64,000 bases of DNA from contig NZ_CP045293.1 in assembly GCF_009363075.1 (NCBI RefSeq), positions 6,839,681 to 6,903,680 of the forward strand. The letters run 5' to 3'. The notes below the pieces were generated by a model that was not told the origin of the DNA, ran no database searches, and saw only the letters and a program-made list of their open reading frames with translations. Origin of the DNA: Paenibacillus guangzhouensis (GTDB taxonomy: Bacteria; Bacillota; Bacilli; Paenibacillales; Paenibacillaceae). The translations under genes were made by a program, and so were the position numbers. Numbering within the stretch: position 1 is the first letter of the stretch; each line of letters starts with the position of its first letter. This document shows positions 42,648 through 50,681 of this stretch, piece by piece.

Positions 42648-43430
42648 ATGTATAATGACCACAAAGAGCACAAGGAAATGCCAAAACCACACAAATCCGA
42701 TTGTCGAGTGAAAAGTGAAACTCTATCGGAAAGCATGAACGTAGATAGAACACCGCGTAATACGATTAAAGTTCCAGTCGTATTGGCAGAACCAGAAATT
42801 CAATTCTGTGTTGAGAGCACGATTTGGCTGGATAAACCAGCACTCGAAATCAAACGCGTTCTGAAAGATGTATTCATCGATCAATGTCGTTTGGTAGCAA
42901 CAGACATCTGCCATGAGACTAACACAGTGAACAGAGGTAAACTATTTATTTTTGGTCATATTCGTAAAAATATTGAATTTGCAGCTGTCGACCATGAATC
43001 CCATCCTGGCGATTGCGTTCATGGTAACATCCGCCACAATACGGTCTGTGTCGATTTCGAAGCATGCACACCAATCGATTTTACCCATGCTTCCTTCAAA
43101 CCGGATCTTGCGCCAATTAATAAAAAATCATTCGAATTTTTGGATAAAGACGGCGACAGCCCGAATTTGAAGATCAAACAGTTCCATAATGAAGTTTTCT
43201 ACAATGAACTTCCATTCTGCGAGCTTGTAAGTGCTAGATTTGACGAAATTGATTTTGGCTTCAAGAAACATGAGAAACACCATCATGGAGAAGGTTGTGG
43301 TCATGATGGCGATTGGGATGATAAAAAAGTTGATTGCGATTTGGATAACACATTCCAAAAAGTGAAAGAAAAAATCGTCCTTCATGTTACTGTTAAATTG
43401 TTGCAAATTCAACAAGTACAAATTTGCTAA
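42648..43430 (+). CDS. Exosporium-like protein (BC_2427-type)
   Basis: 260 residues; GAGGAGG seven bases before the ATG. Blocks: RNTIKVPVVLAEPEIQFCVE, LDKPALEIKRVLKDVFIDQC, GKLFIFGHIRKNIEFAA, CELVSARFDE and EKIVLHVTVKLLQIQQVQIC at the C-terminus. A His/Asp/Gly-rich insert (KHEKHHHGEGCGHDGDWDD) precedes the last strand and could bind metal. It has conserved Cys residues but no signal peptide or membrane helix, as expected for a protein made in the mother cell and cross-linked on the spore. It is the paralogue of the preceding gene without the long basic N-terminus. Confidence 0.7.
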   Translation: MYNDHKEHKEMPKPHKSDCRVKSETLSESMNVDRTPRNTIKVPVVLAEPEIQFCVESTIWLDKPALEIKRVLKDVFIDQCRLVATDICHETNTVNRGKLFIFGHIRKNIEFAAVDHESHPGDCVHGNIRHNTVCVDFEACTPIDFTHASFKPDLAPINKKSFEFLDKDGDSPNLKIKQFHNEVFYNELPFCELVSARFDEIDFGFKKHEKHHHGEGCGHDGDWDDKKVDCDLDNTFQKVKEKIVLHVTVKLLQIQQVQIC

Positions 43431-43445
43431 TAGATTCGAGCACAA

Positions 43446-43490
43446 AGAAGACGGGATGACGGATTTGCCGTTGTCTCGTCTTTTTTATTT
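43446..43490 (+). terminator. Likely rho-independent terminator
   Basis: AAGACGGGATGAC pairs with GTTGTCTCGTCTT with G-U pairs and one mismatch, followed by TTTTTTA. It starts about 16 bases after the stop of the exosporium-like gene. Confidence 0.65.
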
Positions 43491-43516
43491 TGTGGATGAG
43501 GGGAATAGACGTCTAT

Positions 43517-43544
43517 ACCCATTATTGCAAAGGTGCATATAATA
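43517..43544 (+). promoter_or_regulatory. Candidate sigma-K promoter
   Basis: AC at 43517-43518, then 17 bases, then CATATAATA at 43536-43544. This fits the sigma-K consensus (AC, 16-17 bases, CATANNNTA). It lies about 50 bases before the gene at 43596 and would place that gene in late mother-cell sporulation. Expression data are lacking. Confidence 0.5.
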
Positions 43545-43595
43545 GATCACTGATGGTTTATGTGGTGACACGTCTTAGATCAAGGAGGGATTCAC

Positions 43596-44624
43596 ATCAA
43601 AACGGCTGTGTTTTCCGTTGCTCAAAAGCTGCAATGGCCTAATATATATTTATCATCCAAGCTGATTCATGGCTGCCACCCGGATTGGGATTATTATGTA
43701 TTATTTTCGGAAACGCGAGAAATTGGCATTCATATGAATCAAGTCGATGGAAAATTCTTTATTCGATCTATTCCCGAGCTGGATGGATTCGCTTCAATAT
43801 TTGATAGCGGAAAATATGGAATCCCTGAAATGTTTCATTGGCTGCAGGTACGAAATGGTTATACGAATGTTATTTATTTGGATATAGAAAGTTACGTCTG
43901 CGATCCATTAGAGGAAGTAACGGAAGCGTTAAAACTTGGAAAAGGCTTGGTTGTGGTATCGAATCCGAACCTTCCCCATGAAATCTTGATGTTGGCACTT
44001 TCGAAGCAAATCGACATGTCCTTGCTCGTACAGAAATGGAATGAAGAAGGGATTCAGGAGTTCATTCGCAGCGTGTCGAACAAGATTCAATTTCAGCAGC
44101 CAAGATATCAGTTCAGTTTAGGTGATGATAATTGGTCTCAGATCCAATATATCTCGGGACAAATTTATATCGGAGGCGAACGTTTGGCATTATTTCATAC
44201 CCAATGGATTCGAGATCGTGTTCTGGATAAAGGGCTGTCAGAGAATGGATATCAGCATTTGATCTATGCTAGGAAATTCGAATTATTTCTAAATCAAGCA
44301 TGCCAAAGGATTCATAAGTATAGAAGTATTGGCGGTGAAAATCCATTCCTGCATAGCCCGATTTTTCTATCGGAACAGGCTCGTTTTTCGGATCGTACAT
44401 TAAACATGCCACTCATCACCCCACTTATGGCGATGATTTGGTCTATGAGAAGTGATTTACAAGCCGTATTTTCAGATCCTTGGGGGTATCAACGTAATCT
44501 GTTCTGTCAGTGGTTCGTTATTTATTCACCCCATGAATACCAATTCACGTCAGAATATATTCAACCTGTCCAATCCTCAATGCATCAGTGGAGCTTTTGG
44601 AACATGAAGCAGAAGGGAAGATAG
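43596..44624 (+). CDS. GT8-like nucleotide-sugar transferase, apparent ATC start
   Basis: About 342 residues if it starts at ATC 43596. AAGGAGGGA at 43582-43590 is placed ideally for this ATC, whereas the first standard start in frame (GTG at 43608) is 19 bases from it. Reading from ATC gives (M)KTAVFSVAQKLQWPN, a natural-looking N-terminus. The block TNVIYLDIESYVCDPLEEV resembles the metal-binding D-x-D strand of GT8-type enzymes, here D-I-E. Later blocks: KGLVVVSNPNLPHE and GQIYIGGERLALFHTQWI. It precedes the GT4 gene by seven bases. Donor and acceptor are unknown, and the family assignment is moderate. Confidence 0.55.
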   Translation: MKTAVFSVAQKLQWPNIYLSSKLIHGCHPDWDYYVLFSETREIGIHMNQVDGKFFIRSIPELDGFASIFDSGKYGIPEMFHWLQVRNGYTNVIYLDIESYVCDPLEEVTEALKLGKGLVVVSNPNLPHEILMLALSKQIDMSLLVQKWNEEGIQEFIRSVSNKIQFQQPRYQFSLGDDNWSQIQYISGQIYIGGERLALFHTQWIRDRVLDKGLSENGYQHLIYARKFELFLNQACQRIHKYRSIGGENPFLHSPIFLSEQARFSDRTLNMPLITPLMAMIWSMRSDLQAVFSDPWGYQRNLFCQWFVIYSPHEYQFTSEYIQPVQSSMHQWSFWNMKQKGR

Positions 44625-44631
44625 CGGTGCA

Positions 44632-45765
44632 ATGAACTATACTGGGATATATTGGATGGGTCCTGTATTTGACATGAGTGGTTACGGGAATGTGTCTCGA
44701 AATTATATTAAGGCTTTGGAATCTGCGGGCATCCCTGTTTTTATTCATTCGACTGGAGGGAATCATGCACAGATCAGTCATGAAACGAGGCAATGGTTGC
44801 AGCAGGTTTCTACTACCGAATTAGGAGATCGGGTCATTTTTGTTCGACATGGACTCCCTGAATTATTCGATCAACATATCCCTGTCCCTAATGTCGTGAG
44901 GAACGTTGGAATCACATTGTTCGAGACCGATCGAATTCCGGCGAGTTGGGTTGCTCTTTGCAACAAAATGGATGAAATATGGGTACCTAGCCAATTCAAT
45001 CACAAGACATTTGCGCAAAGCGGTGTGTTACCTTACAAGTTGAAGGTTGTTCCCTACGCGATTGACATTTCTGTCTTTGATCCTGAAAGATCGTATCTCA
45101 AGTATCATATTCCTGGAATTATGCCATCGTTTGTTTTTACTTACATTTTTGGATTTGATTTTCGCAAAGGATATGATTTATTGATTCAAGCATTCTGCGA
45201 AGAATTTGCACCCTATGAAAATGTGATGCTAATCCTAAAAGTATATATACACAGCAACCATTCATCAGAATATGTCATGGCTGAAATAGCTTCCAATATT
45301 CCTCCAGAGCGATATCAAAAGCAGATTATCATTGTGCTCGAGTCACAAAGTCATGATCAATTAATCAGTTTGTATCGCAGCACAGATGTATATATATCGA
45401 TGGATCGTGCAAGCGGTTGGGGGATGCCGGTGATGGAGGCGATGGCTCTCGGTATTCCTACCATTGCCATACGTTGGGGAGGGGCTGTTGAATTTATGAA
45501 TGACAGCAATAGCTTCCTCATCGAGCCTGAGGATCGGCTCATTCCGGTATCGGAGAAGCTGCAATTATCAAGGCCAGAATACTACCTTGGACATCAGTGG
45601 GTCGATGTGAAAATTAATCATGTTCGGGCAGCCATGAGAGAGGCTTATGTAAACAAGGAGAAAAGAGAAAAAGTCGCTAGGCAAGCTGCCTACGACATGC
45701 ATACGAAATATTCGCCTCAAAGGATCGGCACGATGATCAAACATCTTATATTGTCTATCTATTAA
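44632..45765 (+). CDS. GT4 family glycosyltransferase
   Basis: 377 residues. N-terminus IYWMGPVFDMSGYGNVSRNY gives the acceptor loop. Then GITLFETDRIPASWVALCNKM, DEIWVPSQFNHKTFAQSGV, KVVPYAIDISVFDPE, FTYIFGFDFRKGYDLLIQA, and the donor signature MDRASGWGMPVMEAMALGIP, where the first Glu of the EX7E pattern is replaced (RASGWG instead of xHEGFG). IRWGGAVEFMND follows. It is a paralogue of the GT4 genes at 39949 and 36926. Its 3' end overlaps the end of the convergent gene at 45755 by 11 bases. Confidence 0.85.
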   Translation: MNYTGIYWMGPVFDMSGYGNVSRNYIKALESAGIPVFIHSTGGNHAQISHETRQWLQQVSTTELGDRVIFVRHGLPELFDQHIPVPNVVRNVGITLFETDRIPASWVALCNKMDEIWVPSQFNHKTFAQSGVLPYKLKVVPYAIDISVFDPERSYLKYHIPGIMPSFVFTYIFGFDFRKGYDLLIQAFCEEFAPYENVMLILKVYIHSNHSSEYVMAEIASNIPPERYQKQIIIVLESQSHDQLISLYRSTDVYISMDRASGWGMPVMEAMALGIPTIAIRWGGAVEFMNDSNSFLIEPEDRLIPVSEKLQLSRPEYYLGHQWVDVKINHVRAAMREAYVNKEKREKVARQAAYDMHTKYSPQRIGTMIKHLILSIY

Positions 45766-46411
45766 AAGGCTTTGTATATAATTCCTGATGGGGTTTACCG
45801 CCCCATTTAGCTACATAGTAACGCTCATATAGTGGAAATGTAACATTGTGCAATCGCGCCAGCTGCGGGTCCGATTTAAACGTCGTTCCTCCACCGTTAT
45901 GATGTGTGACGATATGATTCGTCTTCATGACGGGATATCCTGCGAGCGTCAATCTCCAATAATAATCTTGATCCGCGAAATATCGAGGAAAAGTAATGTC
46001 CCATTCACCGACCAATCGCATGGCTTCTACATTGAATGCGATAAAAGGAGGCGACGCATTCGATGTGAGGACTGCCCCCCAGTTCTGTTTTGTAAGAATT
46101 AGATTTTGTACATAAGGCAGGAATGTTGTAGATACGATTGCGTCGATTTCAGCATCGTTATGCATAAAAAGGATGACCTCATAGGTTTCAGTAATCGCTT
46201 TTTGATACATCAAGTTCATCGTTTGACTGAAGCTAAGAGGGACAGGGGGTTCTATGACTCTGATCATTGTCGGAAAGGAATGCGTACGCAGTTCTAGTTC
46301 TTCCGAGTTATCAATAATGATCGTGTTATGCCAATGGGGTTCAATGCTTTGAACGGCACGGTATAGTAAATCAGGTCGGTTGACATACCCAATTCCCAGC
46401 AAATATTTCAT
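45755..46411 (-). CDS. GT2-like glycosyltransferase, one of three tandem paralogues
   Basis: 218 residues; AGGAGGAG upstream. It begins MKYLLGIGYVNRPDLLYRAV. Blocks shared with the next two genes: NTIIIDNSE, PVPLSFSQTMNLMY, FMHNDAEID (metal site written D-A-E rather than D-x-D), WGAVLTSNA, ADQDYYWRLTLAGY and THHNGGGTTFKSDP. The short length (about 218) is that of a minimal GT-A core with no C-terminal extension. It is the 3'-most of a triplicated minus-strand set. Substrate unknown; the divergence between copies suggests they transfer different sugars or act at different positions. Confidence 0.8.
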   Translation of the reverse strand: MKYLLGIGYVNRPDLLYRAVQSIEPHWHNTIIIDNSEELELRTHSFPTMIRVIEPPVPLSFSQTMNLMYQKAITETYEVILFMHNDAEIDAIVSTTFLPYVQNLILTKQNWGAVLTSNASPPFIAFNVEAMRLVGEWDITFPRYFADQDYYWRLTLAGYPVMKTNHIVTHHNGGGTTFKSDPQLARLHNVTFPLYERYYVAKWGGKPHQELYTKPFNR

Positions 46412-46437
46412 CTTTTTCTCGACTCCTCCTTATCGTT

Positions 46438-47091
46438 CTAATCCGATAGATTAAAAGGAGTTATGAATAACTCCTGATTTGGAATTCCTCCCCATTTCGC
46501 TTCATAATACCCGGTGCAGATGATACCACTAGCCATCGCCAGAAACATAAGTTCTGGATCCGATTTAATGGTGGAATTGCCGCCATTGTGGTGTGTGATT
46601 GGTAAAGGGATCGGCACCATTTCAAAGCCTCTCAGCCTCATTCGATAAAAATAGTCCATGTCGCTATGATAAACTTGCAGGATGGGGTCCCATAACCCAA
46701 TTTCTTTAACCGCGATCATATTTAATGCAAATATGGTGAATTCGGATGTATAAGCCACACCCCATCGCCTCTTCGTGCGTAATAGCTCTTGAACCGCATC
46801 TAAAAATGAATGAGTCGTATTTGGATGAGCCTCGGCATCGGTGTGCATATATAATACGGTCTCGCATGATTGCTCTTCTGCAAGCTTGATGAGATAGTTC
46901 ATGGATTGCGAAAACGTAAGCGGCGTTGAAGGGGTATAAACATGTACATGTATGTCTAATGGCAGGCGAAGGGTTCGATCATTAGAGCCATTGATGATTA
47001 TAACGTTTTCCCACCAGGGGCGAATGCTATGAAGCGCTGTTTCGAGTAAATCGGATCTATTTTTATAAATAAAACCTACCAAGTATTTCAA
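46438..47091 (-). CDS. GT2-like glycosyltransferase, second of three tandem paralogues
   Basis: 217 residues from TTG at 47091 (GGGGTGAT five bases upstream). This start aligns with MKYLLG and MKYIVV of the sister genes and gives nearly the same length, so the longer frame is rejected. Blocks: LKYLVGFIYKNRSDLLETAL, NVIIINGSND, TPLTFSQSMNYLIKLAEE, LYMHTDAEAHP, WGVAYTSEF, YHSDMDYFYRMRLRG and THHNGGNSTIKSDP. The TTG is at the very end of a region that does not overlap the third copy. Function as for its neighbours. Confidence 0.78.
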   Translation of the reverse strand: MKYLVGFIYKNRSDLLETALHSIRPWWENVIIINGSNDRTLRLPLDIHVHVYTPSTPLTFSQSMNYLIKLAEEQSCETVLYMHTDAEAHPNTTHSFLDAVQELLRTKRRWGVAYTSEFTIFALNMIAVKEIGLWDPILQVYHSDMDYFYRMRLRGFEMVPIPLPITHHNGGNSTIKSDPELMFLAMASGIICTGYYEAKWGGIPNQELFITPFNLSD

Positions 47092-47116
47092 AAGATCACC
47101 CCAATTACGAAATGAA

Positions 47117-47773
47117 CTATGCATTGAAAGGAGTTATAAATGTCTCCTTCCAGGGTTCTCCTCCCCACTTCAACCTAAATAGTTGACTATAGATCGGCCA
47201 TGTTGCTTTATTCCAAGCTGTAAGATAGGAATCGGATTTTATCGTAGAGCTTCCGCCATTATGGTGAATAACCGGGAGATGTGTCCAAATCAATTCATAA
47301 TTCGCAAGCCTCATTCGATAGAAATAATCGCAGTCAGAATAGTATAGCGGAAACGTAGTATCCCATAATCCTACAGTCTCCACAGCTGCCATGTTAATGG
47401 CTGCAAGCGTATCTCCGTTGGTGAAAGCAATTCCCCACCGGGTTTTACTGTGAATCAATTGTTCAAGTATGGATAGGAAGAAGTCAGGCGTCTCTAAATG
47501 CGCTTCCGCATCATGTTGCATGTATATTGCTATATCGCAATATAGTTTTTTAGCTAACCGCAGCATGTAGTTCATAGATTGGGTAAAAGTTAATGGGATG
47601 GGAGGTTCATATATTTGTACACCGGGGGGAAAGGAATTCCTTACGTGTTGGAGATTTCTTTCCGGTGAGTTGTCAATGATCACGGTATACTTCCAATACG
47701 AAGGAATACTATGAATCGCTTGTTGTAGCAATTGAATATCATTTCTCCATGGAATGACGACAATGTATTTCAT
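47117..47773 (-). CDS. GT2-like glycosyltransferase, third of three tandem paralogues
   Basis: 218 residues from ATG at 47773 (GGAGGTT six bases upstream). Blocks: MKYIVVIPWRNDIQLLQQAI, TVIIDNSPERN, IPLTFTQSMNYMLRLAKK, IYMQHDAEAHLETP, WGIAFTNGD, YYSDCDYFYRMRLANY and IHHNGGSSTIKSDS. It is the promoter-proximal copy. The three genes have short spacers (26 bases each) and equal lengths, which fits tandem duplication. Confidence 0.8.
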   Translation of the reverse strand: MKYIVVIPWRNDIQLLQQAIHSIPSYWKYTVIIDNSPERNLQHVRNSFPPGVQIYEPPIPLTFTQSMNYMLRLAKKLYCDIAIYMQHDAEAHLETPDFFLSILEQLIHSKTRWGIAFTNGDTLAAINMAAVETVGLWDTTFPLYYSDCDYFYRMRLANYELIWTHLPVIHHNGGSSTIKSDSYLTAWNKATWPIYSQLFRLKWGGEPWKETFITPFNA

Positions 47774-47915
47774 GACTAACCTCCAGTCTAGGGACACTCC
47801 TTCACGTTTATCCTATTCATATCTTTCCATAAATGCTTGAACATATATCTATCATTTCATAATTGGGTACCTTCGAATGGAAGCAAGCCAATAACTAATT
47901 CTTTTTATGCAAGTC

Positions 47916-47943
47916 ACTTCTAATCTGAATGAAGAATATACTA
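47916..47943 (+). promoter_or_regulatory. Possible sigma-K-like promoter before the C-methyltransferase operon
   Basis: AC at 47916-47917, 17 bases, then AATATACTA at 47935-47943. The spacing fits sigma-K promoters and the -10 box differs at one position (A for C). Two further sites in the window (59663 and 60929) have the same AC-N17-AATA layout. Confidence 0.35.
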
Positions 47944-48007
47944 GTCGAATAAGGAAGAGAAGAATATTCAGGATATGAAGCTAGGTTATGGCAGGAAGGG
48001 GGCTGTT

Positions 48008-49243
48008 ATGAGTCAGCGGGTATGTCGTTTCTGTTCAAGTTCGGAGTTGCATAGTTTTGTCGATCTTGGGTTAACACCGTTATCCAATTCATTTGTACAT
48101 GAGTCAAATTTGGACAAATATGAGGTGTTCTATCCGCTCCATACGTATGTCTGTCAAGCTTGTTTCTTAGTTCAACTCGAACAATATGAGTCTCCCAAAG
48201 AGATTTTCTCGCAATATGCCTATTACAGTTCGTATTCGGATAGTTGGTTACAACACATCAAAGAATATACGACTCGAATGATATCGGCTTTGCGGTTAGA
48301 CCAACAATCCAGTGTTATCGAGATTGCAAGCAATGACGGTTATCTATTGCAATATTTCTTGGAAAATGAAATCCCCGTTCTAGGAATCGAGCCTGCCCAA
48401 AATGTTGCTGCAAAAGCAATGGAGAAAGGCATACCTACGGTTACTGAGTTTTTTGGAACCGAACTCGCGCGTCAATTGCGGAATCGTGGCTATGCTGCCG
48501 ACTTGTTAATAGGAAATAATGTGCTTGCGCATGTGCCGAATTTAAATGACTTTGTTGCAGGGCTGAAAATTCTCCTTCACGAACAAGGTGTAGTAACAAT
48601 GGAATTCCCGCATATGCTGCGGTTAATGCTAGGGAACCAATTTGATACGATCTACCATGAGCATTTTTCATATTTTTCACTCCAGACAGTTCGCAATATA
48701 TTTGCACAGTTTGATCTTGAAATCTATGATGTCGAAGAGCTGCCAACGCATGGGGGATCATTAAGAATTTATGCCAAACATCAGGAAGACGTATCGAAAC
48801 TTGTTACAAGCCGCATAGAACACATCGTAGAGCAAGAACGGATCGCTGAGCTTAATTTACTTTCCACATACCGTAATTTTTCACGCAAAGTAACCCAACT
48901 CAAACGGGATATTCTTCATTTTCTCATTCAACAAAAAAATACTGGAAAAACGATCGTTGGATACGGTGCTGCTGCCAAAGGAAATACATTGATTAACAGC
49001 TGCGGCATCAGTAAAGACTTCTTGGCATATGTCACGGATAAGAATCCTTACAAACAAGGGCTCTACCTGCCGGGCTCCCGTATCCCTGTATTTCCTCCAG
49101 ACATGATAAAAGAAACAAAACCGGATTATGTCCTGATCCTGCCATGGAATATTGCGGATGAGATTATGGCGCAGACGGAATACATTCGAGCATGGGGCGG
49201 CCAATGGATTGTCCCGATTCCAGAAGTGAAGGTCATATCATGA
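48008..49243 (+). CDS. Sugar C-methyltransferase (TylCIII/CDP-cereose type, three-domain)
   Basis: 411 residues from ATG at 48008 (AAGGGGG upstream). Domain 1: a zinc-binding N-terminus with CRFC and CQAC pairs and DLGLTPLSNSFV. Domain 2: SAM-binding Rossmann fold with VIEIASNDGYLLQYF and the catalytic-region block DTIYHEHFSYFSLQTV, in which Tyr, His, Glu and His match the known C3-methyltransferases. Domain 3: IVGYGAAAKGNTLINSCGI with TDKNPYKQGLYLPGSRIPV. Enzymes of this build methylate C3 of NDP-4-keto-6-deoxyhexoses. With rfbF and rfbG nearby, the substrate is most likely CDP-4-keto-6-deoxyglucose. The next gene overlaps by four bases. Confidence 0.9.
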   Translation: MSQRVCRFCSSSELHSFVDLGLTPLSNSFVHESNLDKYEVFYPLHTYVCQACFLVQLEQYESPKEIFSQYAYYSSYSDSWLQHIKEYTTRMISALRLDQQSSVIEIASNDGYLLQYFLENEIPVLGIEPAQNVAAKAMEKGIPTVTEFFGTELARQLRNRGYAADLLIGNNVLAHVPNLNDFVAGLKILLHEQGVVTMEFPHMLRLMLGNQFDTIYHEHFSYFSLQTVRNIFAQFDLEIYDVEELPTHGGSLRIYAKHQEDVSKLVTSRIEHIVEQERIAELNLLSTYRNFSRKVTQLKRDILHFLIQQKNTGKTIVGYGAAAKGNTLINSCGISKDFLAYVTDKNPYKQGLYLPGSRIPVFPPDMIKETKPDYVLILPWNIADEIMAQTEYIRAWGGQWIVPIPEVKVIS

Positions 49244-49770
49244 TTTTCCGGGAAACGCCTTTCATAGGCTTATATCTCATAGAATTAGAGCACATTGAAG
49301 ATGAAAGAGGATACTTTGCAAGAACGTTCTGCAGCGAAGAATTTAGCATGCGAGGACTTAACCCCGATATCATACAGTGTAATTTGTCCTACAATCGTAA
49401 GCGTGGGACCATTCGGGGGATGCATTATCAGTTGTCCCCTCATGAGGAAGCTAAATTAGTTCGTTGTATTCGCGGAGCGGTCTATGACGTTGTCATTGAT
49501 TTACGTCCGGCATCAGCTACTTACGGGGAGTGGTACGCCATAGAACTGAACGAGCAAAATCGCAAGATGCTATATATTCCTGAGGGGTTTGCGCATGGAT
49601 TTCAATCTTTGCAAGATGATACGGAGGTGTTCTACCAGATGAGCCGTTCATATGCTGCTGAAGCAGCTTCCGGGATTCGATGGAATGATCCTTCTTTTCA
49701 GATAACATGGCCGCTACCCTGCACAGTGATTTCGATTAAAGATCAGAATTATTCGGATTATGCGCTATGA
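49240..49770 (+). CDS. RmlC-like 4-keto-sugar 3,5-epimerase (cupin)
   Basis: 176 residues, ATG overlapping the previous stop. Cupin blocks: HIEDERGYFARTFCSEEF, RGTIRGMHYQLSPHEEAKLV (base His in RGMHYQ), VYDVVIDLRPASATYGEW, LYIPEGFAHGFQSL and DTEVFYQMS, with the Tyr of the active site. It is of normal RmlC length. In dTDP-rhamnose synthesis RmlC inverts C3 and C5. Here, between a C-methyltransferase and a reductase, it may invert only C5 (C3 would be quaternary after methylation) or act first. Its presence distinguishes this set from the four-gene CDP-cereose operon of Bacillus cereus. Confidence 0.85.
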   Translation: MIFRETPFIGLYLIELEHIEDERGYFARTFCSEEFSMRGLNPDIIQCNLSYNRKRGTIRGMHYQLSPHEEAKLVRCIRGAVYDVVIDLRPASATYGEWYAIELNEQNRKMLYIPEGFAHGFQSLQDDTEVFYQMSRSYAAEAASGIRWNDPSFQITWPLPCTVISIKDQNYSDYAL

Positions 49771-50681
49771 TGAAAATTCTGATTACAGGCGCTAACGGGT
49801 TTATTGGGAAGCATGTGTGTTCGTTATTCGCGAGAAGAAATGTGGAAGTTCACGCTGTGTCGAGAGGGAAACATATTTCAGTAGATACGAGTATCCTATG
49901 GCACGAGATCGATCTATTACATGATAAGCAAGTGGCTTCATTGATTCAATCGATCAAGCCGACGCATTTGATGCACCTTGCTTGGGAGTCCACGCCGGGT
50001 GTTTATTGGCGTTCGTCGGATAATTATCAATGGGTAACGGCATCGATGAACTTAGTCGAGCATTTCTATCGTAACGGCGGGCGAAGGATGATCGCTGCAG
50101 GAACCTGTGCAGAATATGACTGGCGTGAAGGGATACTATCGGAGCAGCAGACCGCTTTAACCTATAGTTCTCCATATGCCGCTTGCAAAAACAGATTTCA
50201 AGAGCTCTTGCATTCATTTTCGACTCAGACTGGATTAAGTACCGCTTGGGGTAGGGTGTTTTTTCTCTATGGTCCCAATGAGTCACCTTCGAGATTGGTT
50301 CCTTCCGTTATTCGTTCACTTCTTCGGGATGAGGATGCCCTCTGTACGGAAGGCACACAAAGGCGCGATTATTTATATATCGAGGATGCGGCGGATGCCT
50401 TGATTACTGTAATGGATAGCGAGCTGCAAGGGCCAGTCAATATTGCTTCGGGGCAAGCCATTCAGCTGAATGAATTGATCAAGAAGATTGCCGTGAAATT
50501 GAATAAGCTTGAACGAGTAAAATTAGGAGCAATCCAACATGCAATGCATGAACAACCCCTGGTCCAAGGTGATGTTCAAAGACTAAAAGAGTTGCATTGG
50601 TCTCCGAAGTATGATTTGGACAAAGGCATCGATTTCACCCTAACATGGTGGAAAAAAACGATGGAGGAGGGGCATGGATGA
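49767..50681 (+). CDS. NAD(P)-dependent 4-keto-sugar reductase (SDR)
   Basis: 304 residues; ATG overlaps the previous stop. Motifs: KILITGANGFIGKHVCSLFA, PTHLMHLAWESTPGVYWRS, AAGTCAEYDWREG, SSPYAACKNRFQELL (Tyr-x-x-x-Lys), and QRRDYLYIEDAADALI. The LAWE...G.Y block is shared by the 4-reductases of CDP-sugar and branched-sugar routes. It would finish the pathway by reducing C4. Coupled by overlap on both sides. Confidence 0.8.
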   Translation: MMKILITGANGFIGKHVCSLFARRNVEVHAVSRGKHISVDTSILWHEIDLLHDKQVASLIQSIKPTHLMHLAWESTPGVYWRSSDNYQWVTASMNLVEHFYRNGGRRMIAAGTCAEYDWREGILSEQQTALTYSSPYAACKNRFQELLHSFSTQTGLSTAWGRVFFLYGPNESPSRLVPSVIRSLLRDEDALCTEGTQRRDYLYIEDAADALITVMDSELQGPVNIASGQAIQLNELIKKIAVKLNKLERVKLGAIQHAMHEQPLVQGDVQRLKELHWSPKYDLDKGIDFTLTWWKKTMEEGHG

